DNA from: Phycobacter azelaicus
GTDB taxonomy: Bacteria > Pseudomonadota > Alphaproteobacteria > Rhodobacterales > Rhodobacteraceae
DNA length: 64,000 bases
Reading direction: 5' to 3'
Assembly: GCF_014884385.1 (NCBI RefSeq)
Contig: NZ_WKFH01000002.1
Location: forward strand, 6,601-70,600
In this document: piece by piece, positions 39,564 to 49,302 of the stretch
Layout of the letters: every line of letters begins with the position of its first letter
Numbering within the stretch: position 1 is the first letter of the stretch
Notes under the pieces: generated by a model
The model's input: only the letters and a program-made list of their open reading frames with translations
Told to the model about the DNA's origin: nothing
Database searches by the model: none
Made by a program: the position numbers and the translations under genes

Positions 39564-40964
39564 ATGTCCGACAGATCCCCTGCGCTTTCCCTGCCGCTTC
39601 TGATGCCCTCTCAGGCGCAGAAACACGTCACCCACAACGAAGCGCTGATGCGCCTTGATATGCTGGTCCAGCTGGCGGTGCTCAGCGCCGATCAGCCTGC
39701 GCCTCCGTCCCAGCCGGGTCTGGGGGAGCGTCATATCGTCGGAGCGGGCGCCAGTGGAGACTGGGCGGGGCACGCGCGCGAGATCGCCCTTTGGGACGGA
39801 ATGATCTGGCTGTTCGTGCCGGCCTCCCCCGGCTGGCGGGCAGATGTCGTACCCACGGGCCAGAGCTTGCGGTTTGACGGCACAGACTGGCAGCCGGCTC
39901 TACCGGTTCTGCAGAACCTGCCCGCTCTTGGCATCGGGGCGGCGGCGGATGCTGCGAACCCGTTGAGTGTCGCGGGGCCGGCCACGCTGTTCAGCCATGC
40001 CGGGGCCGGACATCAGCTCAAACTGAACAAGTCCGGCGCGGGCGATACTGCGAGCCTTCTGTTTCAGACCGGCTGGTCCGGGCGGGCCGAGATGGGCACG
40101 GCGGGGACGGATGATTTTTCGATCAAGGTCAGCAGCGATGGCAGCAGCTGGCACACGGCGCTTGAGATCGACCGCAGCGATGGCCGGATCCGCTTTCCGA
40201 AGGGCAGCCCGGATCTGCGCGCGCGGCTTGATGCGGCGCGCCTCTATCATGTGCGCCCGGATGGCTCGGACGCCAATGATGGGCTGAGCGATACCCCGGG
40301 CGGGGCCTTTGCGACCGTGCAAAAGGCGATAAATACGGCTCTAACACTGGATAATGGCCCCAATTCCGTGGCGATTGCACTGGCGCCGGGCAGCTACGGA
40401 GAGGCGGTTGTGATCGACCGCCCGCTGATTGGTAGCGGCCCCTTGCAGATCACGGGCAACGCGGGTGCCCCCGCCTCGGTCAGCCTGGATCGTGTCACCT
40501 GCCGGGATGGGGCGCATGTCCGCCTTGAGGGGGTGGCGCTGGTTGCGGCAGATGCGCTGCGGGCCGAGGCAGGCGCGCGGGTAGAGCTCGCTGATCTGCA
40601 TCTGATCGGCAGCGGTACCGGGCTGCATCTGGACAGCGCCGAGATCACCTGCAGCGGCACGGATCTTTTTTTGGGCAGCGCTCTGACCGGTCTGGCGAAC
40701 TTGCGCGGTCATGCCCGGCTACGGGCCTCGGGCAGCAGCTTTACCTTGGGCACCGGGATCACATGGACGAGCGGCGCGCTGGATCTGAGCGGCTTCTGCC
40801 ACGCGGATCTGACCGGCGTGGTCTTTGCGGGTGATACGGCAGGCTGCGCCGGGCCGCGCTATCTTCTGGCGCAGGGGGCGATTCTGGATAGCGGCGGGGC
40901 AGGGGGCAGCTTTGTGCCCGGCTCAACCCCGGGCACCAGCAGCAGCGGTGCGCAGTCCCTTTAG
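39564..40964 (+). CDS. DUF2793 protein with C-terminal beta-helix region
   Basis: A 466-residue protein. The N-terminal 95 residues are DUF2793 ([54 protein letters not shown]), a domain common in rhodobacterial phage and gene-transfer-agent tail-fibre-like proteins. From about residue 225 the sequence is a parallel beta-helix of the pectate-lyase/DUF1565 type, starting [21 protein letters not shown] chose the ATG at 39564. It has no obvious signal peptide. A polysaccharide-binding or -cleaving role is an inference from the fold. Confidence 0.8.
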   Translation: MSDRSPALSLPLLMPSQAQKHVTHNEALMRLDMLVQLAVLSADQPAPPSQPGLGERHIVGAGASGDWAGHAREIALWDGMIWLFVPASPGWRADVVPTGQSLRFDGTDWQPALPVLQNLPALGIGAAADAANPLSVAGPATLFSHAGAGHQLKLNKSGAGDTASLLFQTGWSGRAEMGTAGTDDFSIKVSSDGSSWHTALEIDRSDGRIRFPKGSPDLRARLDAARLYHVRPDGSDANDGLSDTPGGAFATVQKAINTALTLDNGPNSVAIALAPGSYGEAVVIDRPLIGSGPLQITGNAGAPASVSLDRVTCRDGAHVRLEGVALVAADALRAEAGARVELADLHLIGSGTGLHLDSAEITCSGTDLFLGSALTGLANLRGHARLRASGSSFTLGTGITWTSGALDLSGFCHADLTGVVFAGDTAGCAGPRYLLAQGAILDSGGAGGSFVPGSTPGTSSSGAQSL

Positions 40965-40990
40965 ACCTGCATCCTTAGACTGGCGCAGGC

Positions 40991-42106
40991 TTACAGCACC
41001 CCGGCGCGGCTGAAGACGCCGAAGAAGTTGCCGATCAGGTTCGAGATGGTCAGCGCATCGTTGATCGGAGATTCGGTTGCAATCAGCAGATCACCGGGAT
41101 TGATCCGGAACTTGCGGGCCGAGAACAGCCCGTCCGCTGTGGTCAGATCTAGCGTGAAGACCACCCGTTCATGGCGCGGTCCGCGCGTGTTCGGGGCGAC
41201 GGCTCCGGCGTCATACTCGCGCAGGACCAAGAGACCCTGGGGGTCGGCCTTGCCGTCCTGGAACCCGCCCGAGATCGACATGGCGTCCATGGCCGACATC
41301 TCGTCCTTGCTGAAGATATGCAGATCTTCCTTGCCGGTGGCCCCGAAGGAGAGGAAATAGCGTTCGTCCTCTTCCACGAAAACCCGGTCGCCGCCGCGCA
41401 GCAGGGTGTCGAGTTTTGGATTGTTCAGCAGCTTGTCCACCGAGGTGCCATAGATGCTGCGCCCGCGCACCAGTCGGATCTGCGGGTTGTTGAGCGTGGA
41501 GCTGATGCCGCCGCCGGCCGAAATCAGCCCCATCACCGAATAATTGCGATCGGGCATCGGATAGGTGCCGGGCCGGGCCACGCCCGAAACCAGGTCGACC
41601 GAGTTATTGCGTCCCTCCTGCATGTCCAGCTGCAATTGCGCCGAAGGGACGATGACCTCCAGCTCTGCCTGCAGCTGTTCGCGCGCCAGATCCGGGGTCA
41701 GCCCCAGAACATTCACGCTGCCCACATAGGGCATGAAGATGGTTCCGTTGGCGGCCACGCGCACGTCCTGCAGCTGCACGTCCTTCTGTTCGAGCGAGGT
41801 CAGAAGCGAGTTGTCGCTGCTGTCCCAGATGCGCAGGGTCAGCGTATCGCCGGGCTGGATGATCTGGGTCTTGGCGCCATTGCTGGCGCTGATCCAGCCG
41901 AGGTGATTGCTTTTCCCGGTTTCGGGCCATTGAGAGACGGTGGGCAGAAAGGCGCGGGTCACCGGGTAAAGGGCGAAATCGGCGTCCACCTCGCTGGACT
42001 GCTTGATGATCTCTTCCCCCGTGGGGGCCCCGCCGGGCAGGCGCCCGCAGGCGGCTGGCAAAAGGCAGAGGCTGGCAAGTGCAAGCAGCGGGATCACAAG
42101 GCGCAT
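40991..42106 (-). CDS. Outer-membrane polysaccharide export lipoprotein, Wza family
   Basis: A 371-residue lipoprotein. The signal peptide ends in LLPAAC with the lipidated cysteine at C20. The poly-export domain (TLRIWDSSDNSL..., FMPYVGSVNVLGLTPD) and SLBB-like repeats (VARPGTYPMPDRNYSVMGLISAGGG) follow. Proteins of this family form the outer-membrane channel for group 1 or capsule polysaccharides. They also serve as KpsD-like partners of the KpsMTE exporter. It is divergent from the epimerase gene at 42223 and convergent with the DUF2793 gene. Confidence 0.92.
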   Translation of the reverse strand: MRLVIPLLALASLCLLPAACGRLPGGAPTGEEIIKQSSEVDADFALYPVTRAFLPTVSQWPETGKSNHLGWISASNGAKTQIIQPGDTLTLRIWDSSDNSLLTSLEQKDVQLQDVRVAANGTIFMPYVGSVNVLGLTPDLAREQLQAELEVIVPSAQLQLDMQEGRNNSVDLVSGVARPGTYPMPDRNYSVMGLISAGGGISSTLNNPQIRLVRGRSIYGTSVDKLLNNPKLDTLLRGGDRVFVEEDERYFLSFGATGKEDLHIFSKDEMSAMDAMSISGGFQDGKADPQGLLVLREYDAGAVAPNTRGPRHERVVFTLDLTTADGLFSARKFRINPGDLLIATESPINDALTISNLIGNFFGVFSRAGVL

Positions 42107-42222
42107 GGGAGCTCTTTTCGGAAAGATCTTGATTTTTGGTGTCCGCAAGATACTGCGCTAGGGCGGTGCGTCAACCAGAGGGCGCAAGCTATGGTGTCTT
42201 GAGAAGGGGACAAGGGCAACAG

Positions 42223-43146
42223 ATGGGTTTTCCAGCCACAGTCCGGGGTGCAGCGACGCCTGCGGGTTTTCCGTCTACGGTGGTTCTGGGGGCCTCGGGG
42301 CGCATCGGTCGGGTGCTGCGCCGGACCTGGCCCGATCTTCTGCCCGGTGCGGCGCGGGTGCTGTGGCAGGCCCGGCGCCCCCAGCCCGATGTGCTCCCTG
42401 CCGAAGACTGGGTGATTCTCGACCCCCTTGCGGCGCCAGGGCTTCTGGCCGAGACCATGCGCGGCGCCGAGGCTGTTTTGTGCCTGGCGGGCAGCGTGCC
42501 GGGCCGTGGGGCCGATCTGGCGGATAATGCGCGCCTGGCGCTTGCCGCGATCGAGGCGGCGGCCTCTGCCGGGGGCGAACCGGCGCGGGTGTTTCTGACC
42601 TCTTCGGCCGCGGTCTATGGCGATCTTGCGGCGGAGGGGGGGCTGCTGCGCGAAGACGCGGCTGTTGCGCCCACCAGCCCCTATGGGCGCGCCAAACTCG
42701 AGATGGAGCAGCAGGCGCTTGCACGGGCGAAAGGGCTGGGCGTGCCCGTCAGCATCCTGCGGATCGGCAATATCGCCGGGCTTGATGCCATTCTGGGGGG
42801 CTGGCGCCCGGGCTTCACCCTGGACCGGTTTGCCGATGGCCACAGCCCGCGGCGCAGCTATATCGGGGTGCAAAGCCTGGCTCATGTGCTGGCGGCCCTG
42901 CTGATCTGCGAAGAAATGCCTGCGATCCTGAATATCGCCCAGCCCGAACCGGTGGAGATGGCGGCGCTTTTGCAGGCGGCGGGGCGGTCCTTTGCCACCC
43001 GGCCCGCGCCCGCAAGCGCCATTCCCGAGGTGGCGCTGGATCTGGACCTTCTACGCCGCACCCTGGGGCCAAAGGCGATGCCGGACCCGGCTGATCCGGC
43101 TTGTCTGGCAGAGGAATGGGCCTTATTAGAGCCGGATTTGAGGTGA
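42223..43146 (+). CDS. NAD-dependent epimerase/dehydratase family protein
   Basis: A 307-residue extended SDR: VVLGASGRIGRVL near the start and the catalytic SPYGRAKLEME (YxxxK) in the middle. It sits directly before the phosphoglycosyl transferase gene. In many loci a small UDP-4-keto-sugar reductase precedes such a PglC-like enzyme, and this may be one, working after the WbpM-type dehydratase (inference). AAGGG precedes the ATG. Confidence 0.82.
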   Translation: MGFPATVRGAATPAGFPSTVVLGASGRIGRVLRRTWPDLLPGAARVLWQARRPQPDVLPAEDWVILDPLAAPGLLAETMRGAEAVLCLAGSVPGRGADLADNARLALAAIEAAASAGGEPARVFLTSSAAVYGDLAAEGGLLREDAAVAPTSPYGRAKLEMEQQALARAKGLGVPVSILRIGNIAGLDAILGGWRPGFTLDRFADGHSPRRSYIGVQSLAHVLAALLICEEMPAILNIAQPEPVEMAALLQAAGRSFATRPAPASAIPEVALDLDLLRRTLGPKAMPDPADPACLAEEWALLEPDLR

Positions 43147-43196
43147 TTTCTCGTGATGACACCGACCGGCACTGACAGGGCAGGCGCCCTGATGAC

Positions 43197-43820
43197 ATGG
43201 ATGACCTGATGACCTGGCGCAAACGCATTTTCGATCTTTTCTTTGCCTCGCTGCTGGTGGTGATCCTGGGGCCTATCCTGTTGCTGCTGCTGCTTTGGCT
43301 GCTGATCAAAGAGGGGCGGCCGGTCTTTTACGTGGCCGAGCGCATGACCACGCCGACCCGCAGTTTCAAGCTTTGGAAGCTCAGAACCATGACCGTGGTC
43401 GATGAGGACAGCGGCGTTTCGGGTGGCGACAAGGAGGCCCGGATCACCCGCACCGGCGCCTGGCTGCGCTCCAAGCGGCTGGATGAATTCCCCCAGCTGT
43501 GGAACATCCTGAAAGGGGATCTGTCCTTTGTGGGGCCGCGCCCGCCCCTGCGCCAATATGTGGAGGCCCATCCGGAGATCTATGCCGAGGTGCTCAAAAG
43601 CCGCCCCGGCGTCACCGGTCTGGCCTCGATCACATATCACAAACATGAAACCGCGCTGCTGGCCCGCTGCAGCACGCCCGAGGAAACCGATGCGGTCTAT
43701 TCGCGCATCTGCGTGCCGGCCAAGGCGCGGCTGGACCTGATTTACCAGCGCCACCAGAATATGTGCTATGATTTCGATCTGGTGTTCCAGACCATCGGCA
43801 ATATCTTCCGGCGCGGCTGA
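43197..43820 (+). CDS. Undecaprenyl-phosphate phosphoglycosyl transferase (PglC/WcaJ-like small form)
   Basis: A 207-residue monotopic phosphoglycosyl transferase. One hydrophobic re-entrant helix (about 11-37) is followed by the catalytic region KRLDEFPQLWNILKGDLSFVGPRPPL, with the essential Asp-Glu pair in RLDEFPQ. It transfers a sugar 1-phosphate from a UDP-sugar to the lipid carrier and starts glycan assembly. It lies between an epimerase and a WbpM-type dehydratase, which suggests a UDP-6-deoxy-HexNAc as donor. Confidence 0.93.
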   Translation: MDDLMTWRKRIFDLFFASLLVVILGPILLLLLLWLLIKEGRPVFYVAERMTTPTRSFKLWKLRTMTVVDEDSGVSGGDKEARITRTGAWLRSKRLDEFPQLWNILKGDLSFVGPRPPLRQYVEAHPEIYAEVLKSRPGVTGLASITYHKHETALLARCSTPEETDAVYSRICVPAKARLDLIYQRHQNMCYDFDLVFQTIGNIFRRG

Positions 43821-43850
43821 AAGGCGCTGGGCACGCATGCGCCGTCACCA

Positions 43851-43896
43851 TTTGCGGTGTGTTTGGATAATTGTAAAACTTTGCGGCGTGTTGGAT
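43851..43896 (+). repeat. Direct repeat in the wbpM-like gene leader
   Basis: TTTGCGGTGTGTTTGGAT (43851-43868) is repeated as TTTGCGGCGTGTTGGAT (43880-43896). The intergenic region 43821-44103 (283 bp) holds no gene. The repeat could be a regulator site, but this is only suggested by its position. Confidence 0.35.
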
Positions 43897-44103
43897 GTTT
43901 TTCGTTAAGCTTACGTTTGTATTTGGGCGCAAAAAAGGTCACACTTGAGCGGTAGTGGATCATGAGGCGCTGCGGCGGTATTTGAGCGGGCACGCTTGCC
44001 AGCCAGGGCATGTCCTGTCACGAGGATGTTAAGGCCGGGCAGGGGCACTGAGGCATGCGTTGTGGGAATTTGGGCCCGTTGTCTGATGTGCGGGGCGTGG
44101 GAT

Positions 44104-45981
44104 ATGTTTGATCTGATCAGCCGACTTTCGAGAAAACAAAAGTCCTATGTCTTTCTCGCGCTGGATGTGGTGCTGTGCCCGCTGGCGCTTTTGTTCACCT
44201 TCACCGTGCAACCCCTGCCGGATCCGGCGCTGACGACCTTTGTGCTCATGCTGCCGGTTCTGCCCTATGCGCTGCTGGCCATGGCGGGGCTGTCGCTCTG
44301 GCTTGGCCTGCCGCTGATCCAGCTCAATGCCTATGAACGCCATGCGATGATGCTGACGGCCCTGGTGGCGATCTTTACCGCCACGGTCATGGCCATGATC
44401 ACCTATGTTGTGGGCCCCAAGCTGCCGCCCGGGACCTATGTGGTCTTTGCCCTGGTTTACTTCCTGTCCATGGTGATAATGCGGGCGGTGCTGCTGCAAC
44501 TGGTGCTGATGATCTATCGGAGCGCCATGCCCCGCTGCCGGGTGCTGATCTATGGCGCCGGCGCCACCGGCACTCAGCTGGCCCAGGCCCTGAAATCCCA
44601 TGGTGGCATCGATCCCGTCGCCTTTGTTGACGACAACACCTCCCTGCAGGGGGTGACGCTTCTGGGGCTGCCGGTCTACGCGCCGTCCCGGATCCCCGAG
44701 ATTGTCGAGAGCCGCTACATCAACCGGGTGTTGCTGGCGATGCCCTCGCAAGGGGTGGCGAAACAGGCCCAGGTGACGCGGCGGCTGCAGGCCATGGGGC
44801 TAGAGGTGCAGGTGCTGCCTTCCTTTGCCCAGCTCATCGGCGAAGAGGAACTGGTGGACAAGCTGACACCGGCCCCGGCGCAGACCTTTCTGAACCGGGA
44901 CAGCCATGATGTGCCGTTGAATACGGCCAGCGTCTCCTATCAGGGTCGCGTGGTGCTGGTTTCTGGGGCGGGGGGGTCGATCGGCTCTGAACTGTCCCGC
45001 CAGGTGCTGGCCTGCGGACCGACCAAACTGGTGCTCTATGAGCTGTCGGAGCTGGCGCTTTATACCATCCATCAGGAACTTGCGCCCTTAGGCGAAGAAC
45101 TGGGCATCGAGGTGGTGCCGGTGCTGGGCTCGGTGACTGATCCGCGTCAGGTCCGCCAGGTGCTGGAGCGGCACCAGGTGCAGGTGGTGCTGCATGCGGC
45201 GGCCTATAAACATGTTCCGCTGGTGGAAGCCAACCCGCTGCCCGGTCTGGCCAACAACGTTTTTGGCACCCAGACCCTGGCGCGGCTGGCGGAACAGGCC
45301 GGGGTGGAGCGGTTCATCCTGATTTCCTCGGACAAGGCGGTGCGCCCGACCAATGTGATGGGCGCCTCCAAGCGCATTGCCGAGCTTCTGGTGCAGGATC
45401 GGGCCTCGCGCACATCGGGGACCATCTTCACCATGGTGCGCTTTGGCAATGTGCTGGGCTCTTCGGGTTCGGTTGTGCCGCTGTTCCAGGATCAGATCAA
45501 CCGCGGCGGGCCGGTCACCGTGACGGATCCTTCGGTCAAACGCTATTTCATGACCATCCGCGAGGCGGTGCAACTGGTGCTGCAGGCCGGCGCCGAGGCG
45601 CGGGGCGGCGAGGTCTTCGTGCTCGACATGGGCAAGCCGATCTCGATCCTGCAACTGGCGCGCCAGGTGATCGAAAGCGCCGGCTACAGCGTGCGCGATG
45701 AGGATCATCCCGAAGGCGATATCGAGATCAAGATCATCGGCCTGCGTCCGGGAGAGAAGATGGAGGAAGAGCTGACGCTGAGCGACAGCCTGGCCACCAC
45801 CAACCACCCCAAGATCTTCTGTGCCCGCGAGGGGGTGCTGTCCGAAATCGAAGTGGCGGCCCTGTTGCGCGGTTTGCGTCAGGCGGTGGTCAGCGGGGAC
45901 GAGGCGGCGCTGCGGCTACTGATCCGGCGCTGGGTCGAGGGTAACGGAGAAGACACGATCGGGGCACGAAAGACCTCCTGA
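44104..45981 (+). CDS. WbpM/CapD-type UDP-HexNAc 4,6-dehydratase, membrane-bound
   Basis: A 625-residue protein with four N-terminal membrane spans (about 15-125), a CoA-binding-like Rossmann region (LIYGAGATGTQLA) and the dehydratase domain VVLVSGAGGSIGSELSRQVL with ALST-type active-site segment LISSDKAVRPTNVMGASKR. It converts UDP-GlcNAc to a UDP-4-keto-6-deoxy sugar, like WbpM or PglF. I chose the ATG at 44104. It follows the phosphoglycosyl transferase gene and precedes the yjbH-like gene. Confidence 0.93.
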   Translation: MFDLISRLSRKQKSYVFLALDVVLCPLALLFTFTVQPLPDPALTTFVLMLPVLPYALLAMAGLSLWLGLPLIQLNAYERHAMMLTALVAIFTATVMAMITYVVGPKLPPGTYVVFALVYFLSMVIMRAVLLQLVLMIYRSAMPRCRVLIYGAGATGTQLAQALKSHGGIDPVAFVDDNTSLQGVTLLGLPVYAPSRIPEIVESRYINRVLLAMPSQGVAKQAQVTRRLQAMGLEVQVLPSFAQLIGEEELVDKLTPAPAQTFLNRDSHDVPLNTASVSYQGRVVLVSGAGGSIGSELSRQVLACGPTKLVLYELSELALYTIHQELAPLGEELGIEVVPVLGSVTDPRQVRQVLERHQVQVVLHAAAYKHVPLVEANPLPGLANNVFGTQTLARLAEQAGVERFILISSDKAVRPTNVMGASKRIAELLVQDRASRTSGTIFTMVRFGNVLGSSGSVVPLFQDQINRGGPVTVTDPSVKRYFMTIREAVQLVLQAGAEARGGEVFVLDMGKPISILQLARQVIESAGYSVRDEDHPEGDIEIKIIGLRPGEKMEEELTLSDSLATTNHPKIFCAREGVLSEIEVAALLRGLRQAVVSGDEAALRLLIRRWVEGNGEDTIGARKTS

Positions 45982-46083
45982 GGGGGACCTGCTCCATTGC
46001 GGCGCGCGGCGCATTCATGTTCTAACGGCAGGCAGGACAGGGTGCCCCTGCCAGGGCCCTTCAGGAACAGAGACTTAAGTGCA

Positions 46084-48408
46084 GTGGATTCCCCGGTGAG
46101 CCAGACGGTGAGCGAGACTTCGAAACCTTCCCTGCGCGCCGCGCCTGTGCTGCTTGCCTGTGTGATGACCCTTGCCAGCCTGGGGCTGGTTGGTCTGGGG
46201 CCGGCCGGTACAGGCGGGGGGGTGATTTCTGCGGCCCACGCGCAAGATGCCCCGGCCCAGACAGCGCCCGGCTACCGTCGCCCGCCCGAGCCGTTTCAGA
46301 CCCAGAGCACGGCCAGCAATGCCGAGGCACCGCGCTATCGCCGCCAGCCGGTGCCCAGCCTGAACTTCTACGGCCTGCCCGGTCTGATGGACATGCCCAG
46401 TGCCGAGATGCTGCCCGATGCCCAATGGGGCACCAGCTTTTCCTGGTTCGCGGGCCAGAGCCGCTACAACCTGACCTTCCAAGCGCTGCCCTGGCTGACC
46501 GCCTCGTTCCGTTACAACGGTATTCAGGATCTCGCGGGAACCTCCTTTCGCACCTATTACGACCGCGGCTTTGATGTGCGCGCCCGGCTCTGGCGCGAGG
46601 GGCGCTGGCGGCCGGCGGTCACCGTTGGCCTGCAGGATTTTGCCGGCACCGGCGTCTATGCCAGCGAATATATCGTCGCTACGAAACGGTTCGAAACGTC
46701 GGCCCTGTCACGGGGCGGGGTGCCCGGGCGCCTGAAGCTGAGCGCAGGTCTTGGCTGGGGGCGGCTTGGCACCTATGGGGCCATCGGCAGCCTGGTGGGC
46801 AGCCGGGGCGGATTTCAGCCCGGCGGGACTGGCGGGAAACTGGCAACGGACACCTGGTTCCGGGGCGATTTTGCGCCCTTTGCCGGCCTTGAGTGGCAGC
46901 CCAATGATCGCTGGGGCTTCAAGGTGGAATATTCCTCGGATGCCTATGAGGCCGAGGCCCGCGATTCGGGGATCTTCGAGCGCAAGTCGCCGCTGAACTT
47001 TGGTCTGGAATACCAGGCCAGCCGCGCCACGCGCCTGGGGGTCTACTATCTTTATGGCTCCGAAATTGGGGTGACGGCGCAGATCCAGATCAACCCGAAA
47101 CATCCGCGCATGCCGATGGTCGTGCCGGCCCTGAGGCCGGTACAGCCGCGCAGCCAGTGGGTCACCGACGATGCGCAGTGGAGCCAGGACTGGGCGGCCA
47201 GTGAACCGGCCCGGCGCGAGGTGCGCGACCGCGTGGCCGAGGCGCTGAAGGCCGACGGGCTTTTGCTGGAGGCGGTGCAGTTCAGCGGCACCACGGTCGA
47301 GCTGCGCTTCCGCAACAACCGCTATCGCTCCGATGCGCTTGCCATTGGCCGGGTGGCGCGTCTGATTGCCAATGTGCTGCCGCCCTCGATCGAAACCTTC
47401 CGGATCGTGCCGGTGCGCGCGGGCATGGGCCTGTCGGCCACGGTCCTGCGCCGCAGCGATCTGGAGGCGCTGGAGTTCGCCCCCGCCGCGCCGGATGCCC
47501 TGCAGGCGGTTGCCGCCGTGACCGATGCCGGCCCCACTCCGGACGGCTCGATCCTGTCCTCAGAGCTTTACCCCTCGTTTTCGCACTCGATCAGCCCCTA
47601 TTGGGCGCAGGGCTATTTCGATCCCAACCGGCCGTTCCGCCTGGACTTCGGCATTGCTCTGCGGGCGTCTTACGTGCCGGCGCCGGGCTGGCGCATCGCC
47701 GGGGCGATCAATCACCGCATCTGGGGCAATATCGCCCAGGGGCGGGCCTCAAATTCTGTTCTGCCCCATGTGCGCACGGATCAGGCGCTTTATGCCCAAT
47801 ATGCCACCGTTCTGGCCAATCTCTATGCCAGCCGCCACTGGCAGCCGCGCAACGATGTTTATGCGCGCGTCACGGCAGGCCTTCTGGAAAACATGTATGG
47901 CGGTCTCTCGGGCGAGGTGCTGTGGAAACCGGCTGCCAGCCCGCTGGCCCTGGGGGTGGAGGCGAACTACGTGGTGCAGCGCGACTATGATCAGCTGTTT
48001 TCCTTCCGCGATTACAAGACCTTCACCGGTCATGCCTCGGCCTATCTGGAACTTGGCAAGGGCTATCTGATGCGGCTGGACGCGGGCCGTTACCTGGCGG
48101 GCGATTACGGGGGCACCTTCGACCTCAATCGCACCTTCAGCAATGGCTGGGTCGTGGGCGGCTTCTTCACCCTGACCGATGTGTCGGCGGCCGATTTCGG
48201 GGAAGGCTCCTTTGACAAGGGCTTTTACTTCCGAATCCCGCTGGACTGGATGCTGGGCAAGCCGTCCCGCAATGCCTTCGGCATGACCGTGCGCCCGACG
48301 CAGCGGGACGGGGGACAGCGCGTCAATGTGCCGGGACGGCTTCATGGTGCCATCCGGGATGCGCATCGCGACAGTCTGAACCGTCAGCGCGCGAGGTTCT
48401 GGGAATGA
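46084..48408 (+). CDS. YjbH/GfcD-family outer-membrane exopolysaccharide protein
   Basis: About 774 residues from the GTG at 46084. A TTG at 45997 is the other option, and there is no ATG before the conserved part. The signal peptide ends at AHAQDA. The mature protein opens with LNFYGLPGLMDMPSAEMLPDAQW, the YjbH signature, and continues as amphipathic beta strands. YjbH proteins are beta-barrel lipoprotein-like components in exopolysaccharide export. The gene overlaps the yjbF-like gene by 4 bp. Confidence 0.9.
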   Translation: MDSPVSQTVSETSKPSLRAAPVLLACVMTLASLGLVGLGPAGTGGGVISAAHAQDAPAQTAPGYRRPPEPFQTQSTASNAEAPRYRRQPVPSLNFYGLPGLMDMPSAEMLPDAQWGTSFSWFAGQSRYNLTFQALPWLTASFRYNGIQDLAGTSFRTYYDRGFDVRARLWREGRWRPAVTVGLQDFAGTGVYASEYIVATKRFETSALSRGGVPGRLKLSAGLGWGRLGTYGAIGSLVGSRGGFQPGGTGGKLATDTWFRGDFAPFAGLEWQPNDRWGFKVEYSSDAYEAEARDSGIFERKSPLNFGLEYQASRATRLGVYYLYGSEIGVTAQIQINPKHPRMPMVVPALRPVQPRSQWVTDDAQWSQDWAASEPARREVRDRVAEALKADGLLLEAVQFSGTTVELRFRNNRYRSDALAIGRVARLIANVLPPSIETFRIVPVRAGMGLSATVLRRSDLEALEFAPAAPDALQAVAAVTDAGPTPDGSILSSELYPSFSHSISPYWAQGYFDPNRPFRLDFGIALRASYVPAPGWRIAGAINHRIWGNIAQGRASNSVLPHVRTDQALYAQYATVLANLYASRHWQPRNDVYARVTAGLLENMYGGLSGEVLWKPAASPLALGVEANYVVQRDYDQLFSFRDYKTFTGHASAYLELGKGYLMRLDAGRYLAGDYGGTFDLNRTFSNGWVVGGFFTLTDVSAADFGEGSFDKGFYFRIPLDWMLGKPSRNAFGMTVRPTQRDGGQRVNVPGRLHGAIRDAHRDSLNRQRARFWE

Positions 48409-49175
48409 CAGGTATATCACGATCACCTTTCGGTCGCCGGCGGCTGCAGATGGTGGCCCTTTTGGGGGGGCTTGCTGTGCTGGCGGGCTGCGCCAAGGGA
48501 CCGGACAAGGCACCCTTGCAGGTGGAGCTTATCAAGACCGTGGGCCAGACCGTGCAGCAGATCCGCGACAAACGTGCAGGGCCACCGAAACTGCCGCCGC
48601 TGACGCGCGCGCTGCTGGAGGCCGAGGCGCAGGTGCCGGTCATCGAGGTCATGATCGAAGAGACTGGTACTTTTGCCTATCTTACTCCGCAGACGGTCAA
48701 ACGAGACGATTACCCCGGAGAGGTGGTGGTCTGGGCCACCCAGGACGATGTTCTCTTGACTATGCGGGACGGGGTGCTGGTGGCCACGCGGGGGTTGGCG
48801 AACGATCTGCTGGGCGCCTCGGCCCTGGTGCGGGAGGGCACAAAGGGGCCTTCAGGCCACGGGCAGCGCATCTATGAGGTGGCGGCACTGGACAATGCTT
48901 CGGTGAAATACCCGATGGCCTGCGAGATCAAGGAGTTGGGGCAGGAACGCATAGAGATCGTCGAGCTGGAGTATGACACCCGTCACCTGCGCGAGAGCTG
49001 TGCACTGGCGGGCGCGGAGCCCGGAGACAGATATCGGGACGTGCCGGATGCCGCGCGGGCCACGCGCATGGAGAATGATTACTGGATTGATTCTCGCACA
49101 GGGCGAATCTGGCAGTCCCGGCAGTGGGCGGGACCAGACATCGGCTATCTGCGTATTCGCCAGTTGACGATATAA
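48405..49175 (+). CDS. YjbF/GfcB-family lipoprotein
   Basis: A 256-residue lipoprotein with lipobox LAGC (C29) and the YjbF-family core (VIEVMIEETGTFAYLTP, TRGLANDLLGAS, ENDYWIDSRTGRIWQSRQW). It is co-translated with the YjbH-like protein. In E. coli the yjbEFGH and gfcABCDE operons make an extracellular polysaccharide; here the order is H, F, then E. Confidence 0.9.
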   Translation: MTGISRSPFGRRRLQMVALLGGLAVLAGCAKGPDKAPLQVELIKTVGQTVQQIRDKRAGPPKLPPLTRALLEAEAQVPVIEVMIEETGTFAYLTPQTVKRDDYPGEVVVWATQDDVLLTMRDGVLVATRGLANDLLGASALVREGTKGPSGHGQRIYEVAALDNASVKYPMACEIKELGQERIEIVELEYDTRHLRESCALAGAEPGDRYRDVPDAARATRMENDYWIDSRTGRIWQSRQWAGPDIGYLRIRQLTI

Positions 49176-49223
49176 GCGGTTTTCCCGCAACGGGCCGAAA
49201 AAATGTAGCTTTCTAAGCGAAAT

Positions 49224-49272
49224 ACCGCGACCATTCGTTGAATGGAAAGATCTTCTCGCCTATGGTCGCGGT
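49224..49272 (+). promoter_or_regulatory. Long inverted repeat before the YjbE/GfcA-like gene
   Basis: ACCGCGACCAT (49224-49234) pairs perfectly with ATGGTCGCGGT (49262-49272) around a 27-base loop. The element ends about 30 bp before the ATG of the next gene. It could be a regulator-binding site, a leader RNA hairpin or an end signal for yjbF. There is no T-run. Confidence 0.45.
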
Positions 49273-49302
49273 GAGAACATGTCCTCCATAGGAGTCTTTA
49301 TT

